From: Bacillota bacterium
GTDB lineage: Bacteria; Bacillota; Bacilli; Lactobacillales; Aerococcaceae
Direction: 5' to 3'
Length of the DNA: 22,466 nucleotides
NCBI GenBank assembly: GCA_023442905.1
Contig: JAEZWY010000029.1
Coordinates: forward strand, 1-22,466
The notes under the pieces are model-generated. The model was not told where the DNA came from and did not search any database. It saw nothing but the letters and a program-made list of their open reading frames with translations. The stretch's first letter is position 1. Every line of letters starts with the position of its first letter. Of the stretch, positions 21,467 to 22,466 are shown piece after piece. A program made the position numbers and the translations under genes.

Positions 21467-22072
21467 ATGCATGTATATCAATTAACAGTAGGACCTGTCC
21501 AAGAACATCCTTACTTTATCGTCAAAGACAACAAGGATACACTGATTATTGATCCCGGTGACCAAGCAGATACAATTGAAAAATTTATCGCCGACAACCA
21601 GTTACATCCAGTAGCTATCCTATTAACCCATGCCCATTTCGACCACATCGGTGCCGTAGAAGACATTCGCGAGCGGTATAACATCGACGTATGGCAGCAT
21701 ATCATCGAAGCCGACTGGTTGAAAGACAAGCAAACCCGTATACCTAAAACCCGTACCCATTATTGGGACAAAATGGGTGAACACTCTGTGGCTGGCTTCA
21801 CTTTTAGAACCGCCCACGTGCCAGGGCATTCACCAGGTTCCGTTGTTTATATCTTTGCGGAAGACGGATTTGTCATTGCTGGGGATACTTTATTTAAGGG
21901 GACCATTGGTCGAACTGATTTGGCCCACGGTGATCAAGATGCATTAATTACAGGTATCAAGCGTCACTTGTTGACCTTACCGGATGAAACGCAAGTTCTT
22001 CCAGGACATGGTGAAATTACTACAATTGGCCAAGAAAAAGCGACTAATCCATTCTTACAAACATATAAGTAA
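21467..22072 (+). CDS. Metallo-beta-lactamase-fold hydrolase, glyoxalase II-like
   Basis: A cytosolic metal-dependent hydrolase of 201 residues. The binuclear metal site is visible: HAHFDH (55-60), His121 in HVPGHSPGS, Asp140 in IAGDTLF, and His181 in LPGHGE. Length and motifs match the small glyoxalase II-like group (YqgX/YcbL-type) that hydrolyses thioesters, but the true substrate is unknown. ATG 21467 follows GGTGGAGGG (21449-21457) by nine bases. A glyoxal-detoxifying role together with the aldo/keto reductase at 4564 is conceivable but only inference. Confidence 0.92.
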   Translation: MHVYQLTVGPVQEHPYFIVKDNKDTLIIDPGDQADTIEKFIADNQLHPVAILLTHAHFDHIGAVEDIRERYNIDVWQHIIEADWLKDKQTRIPKTRTHYWDKMGEHSVAGFTFRTAHVPGHSPGSVVYIFAEDGFVIAGDTLFKGTIGRTDLAHGDQDALITGIKRHLLTLPDETQVLPGHGEITTIGQEKATNPFLQTYK

Positions 22073-22075
22073 AAC

Positions 22076-22129
22076 AAAAATCCTAGTCCTTTGACTGCTT
22101 AACAACAGTCAAAGGACTAGGATTTTTTT
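22076..22129. terminator. Bidirectional terminator with 22-bp perfect stem
   Basis: Arms at 22076-22097 and 22106-22127 pair without any mismatch around the loop CTTAACAA, flanked by A and T runs. It separates the hydrolase from the convergent minus-strand gene. Confidence 0.93.
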
Positions 22130-22141
22130 GTATATTCATAT

Positions 22142-22466
22142 TTAGCTTAAGGCAATTGATTTAGTATTGCCTACTGAAAGAATTTTATAATTCTTTCGCT
22201 CAATCCTTGTAATAATTTTCTCAAGTGATTGGTGAGAACAGTCACCTTTCAATGAAATGATAATGTTGGATAGATCCGTTTTAGGATCAACGGTTGTGAC
22301 AACCGTATTTATAGATGCAAAGCGACCGATGATTCGTGATATCACTGCTAGTGCACCTTGATCTTCCTGGTTTGCCTGAATAGTTAAAACAAAACCATCT
22401 TCATCTAGCGACCATGCCTTGAATAAACCACGCTCAAACGCACGGTGGGTTAGGATGCCATAGAAG
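22142..22466 (-). CDS. CBS-ACT domain protein, N-terminal part outside the window
   Basis: Only the C-terminal 107 residues are present; the frame stays open to the right edge. The first visible residues FYGILTHRAFERGLFKA look like the end of a CBS domain. The following stretch, from about FVLTIQANQEDQGALAVISRI in outline to SLEKIITRIERKNYKILSV, fits a regulatory ACT domain that binds a small ligand such as an amino acid. CBS pair plus ACT is the AcuB-like arrangement. Function is unknown. An internal GTG at 22345 is not a start. Confidence 0.7.
   Translation of the reverse strand, partial: FYGILTHRAFERGLFKAWSLDEDGFVLTIQANQEDQGALAVISRIIGRFASINTVVTTVDPKTDLSNIIISLKGDCSHQSLEKIITRIERKNYKILSVGNTKSIALS

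Noticed and set aside
1..22466. CRISPR array, tRNA, rRNA, transposon or prophage genes
   Set aside because: No regularly spaced repeats, cloverleaf sequences, transposase motifs or phage genes were seen on either strand.

Overview
The window is an AT-rich, gene-dense piece of a Firmicutes chromosome, almost certainly from the order Lactobacillales. The gene order fba - murA2 - rho - rpmE2 matches the fbaA / murAB / rho / rpmE neighbourhood of Bacillus subtilis. The ddl - murF - cshA - acpS order is common in lactic acid bacteria. AGGAGG-type ribosome sites, a class A sortase, an OpuC-type ABC transporter and a preQ1-controlled QueT gene all fit. An Aerococcaceae-like host is my guess only. 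I see no tRNA or rRNA gene, insertion sequence, prophage or CRISPR array.

Layout. 1-4454: 3' end of class II fructose-bisphosphate aldolase, MurA2/MurZ, Rho and the zinc-free L31 type B protein, mostly separated by hairpin terminators. 4488-6498: an aldo/keto reductase behind a textbook MerR-family promoter (19-bp spacer filled by a dyad), ridA, and a GNAT acetyltransferase on the minus strand. 6737-8412: cysK and cysE overlapping, ended by a terminator. 8311-8615: a dense group of DnaA-box-like 9-mers in the gap before srtA. 8707-11104: sortase A, a lone SMI1/KNR4 (SUKH)-like gene on the minus strand, and an unrecognised gene. 11151-16168: ddl, murF, cshA and acpS. The cshA gene has a long leader with an internal terminator, and its 3' region can fold into an elaborate nested hairpin that looks like a structured RNA. 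16234-20715: an opuCABCD osmoprotectant transporter with start/stop overlaps plus a DUF2179 (UPF0316-like) membrane protein, behind a leader with overlapping dyads and a terminator-like inverted repeat. 20806-21380: promoter, preQ1-I riboswitch and queT. 21467-22466: a metallo-beta-lactamase-fold hydrolase and the 3' end of a convergent CBS-ACT protein, divided by a 22-bp perfect-stem terminator.

Together the genes serve peptidoglycan precursor synthesis (murA2, ddl, murF), RNA metabolism and transcription termination (rho, cshA), cysteine synthesis (cysE, cysK) with removal of reactive enamines (ridA), osmoprotection (opuC), lipid carrier activation (acpS), cell-wall protein anchoring (srtA) and queuosine precursor uptake (queT). 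The strongest candidates for something undescribed are the structured RNA after cshA (15546-15651) and the DnaA-box cluster far from any visible dnaA (8311-8615).
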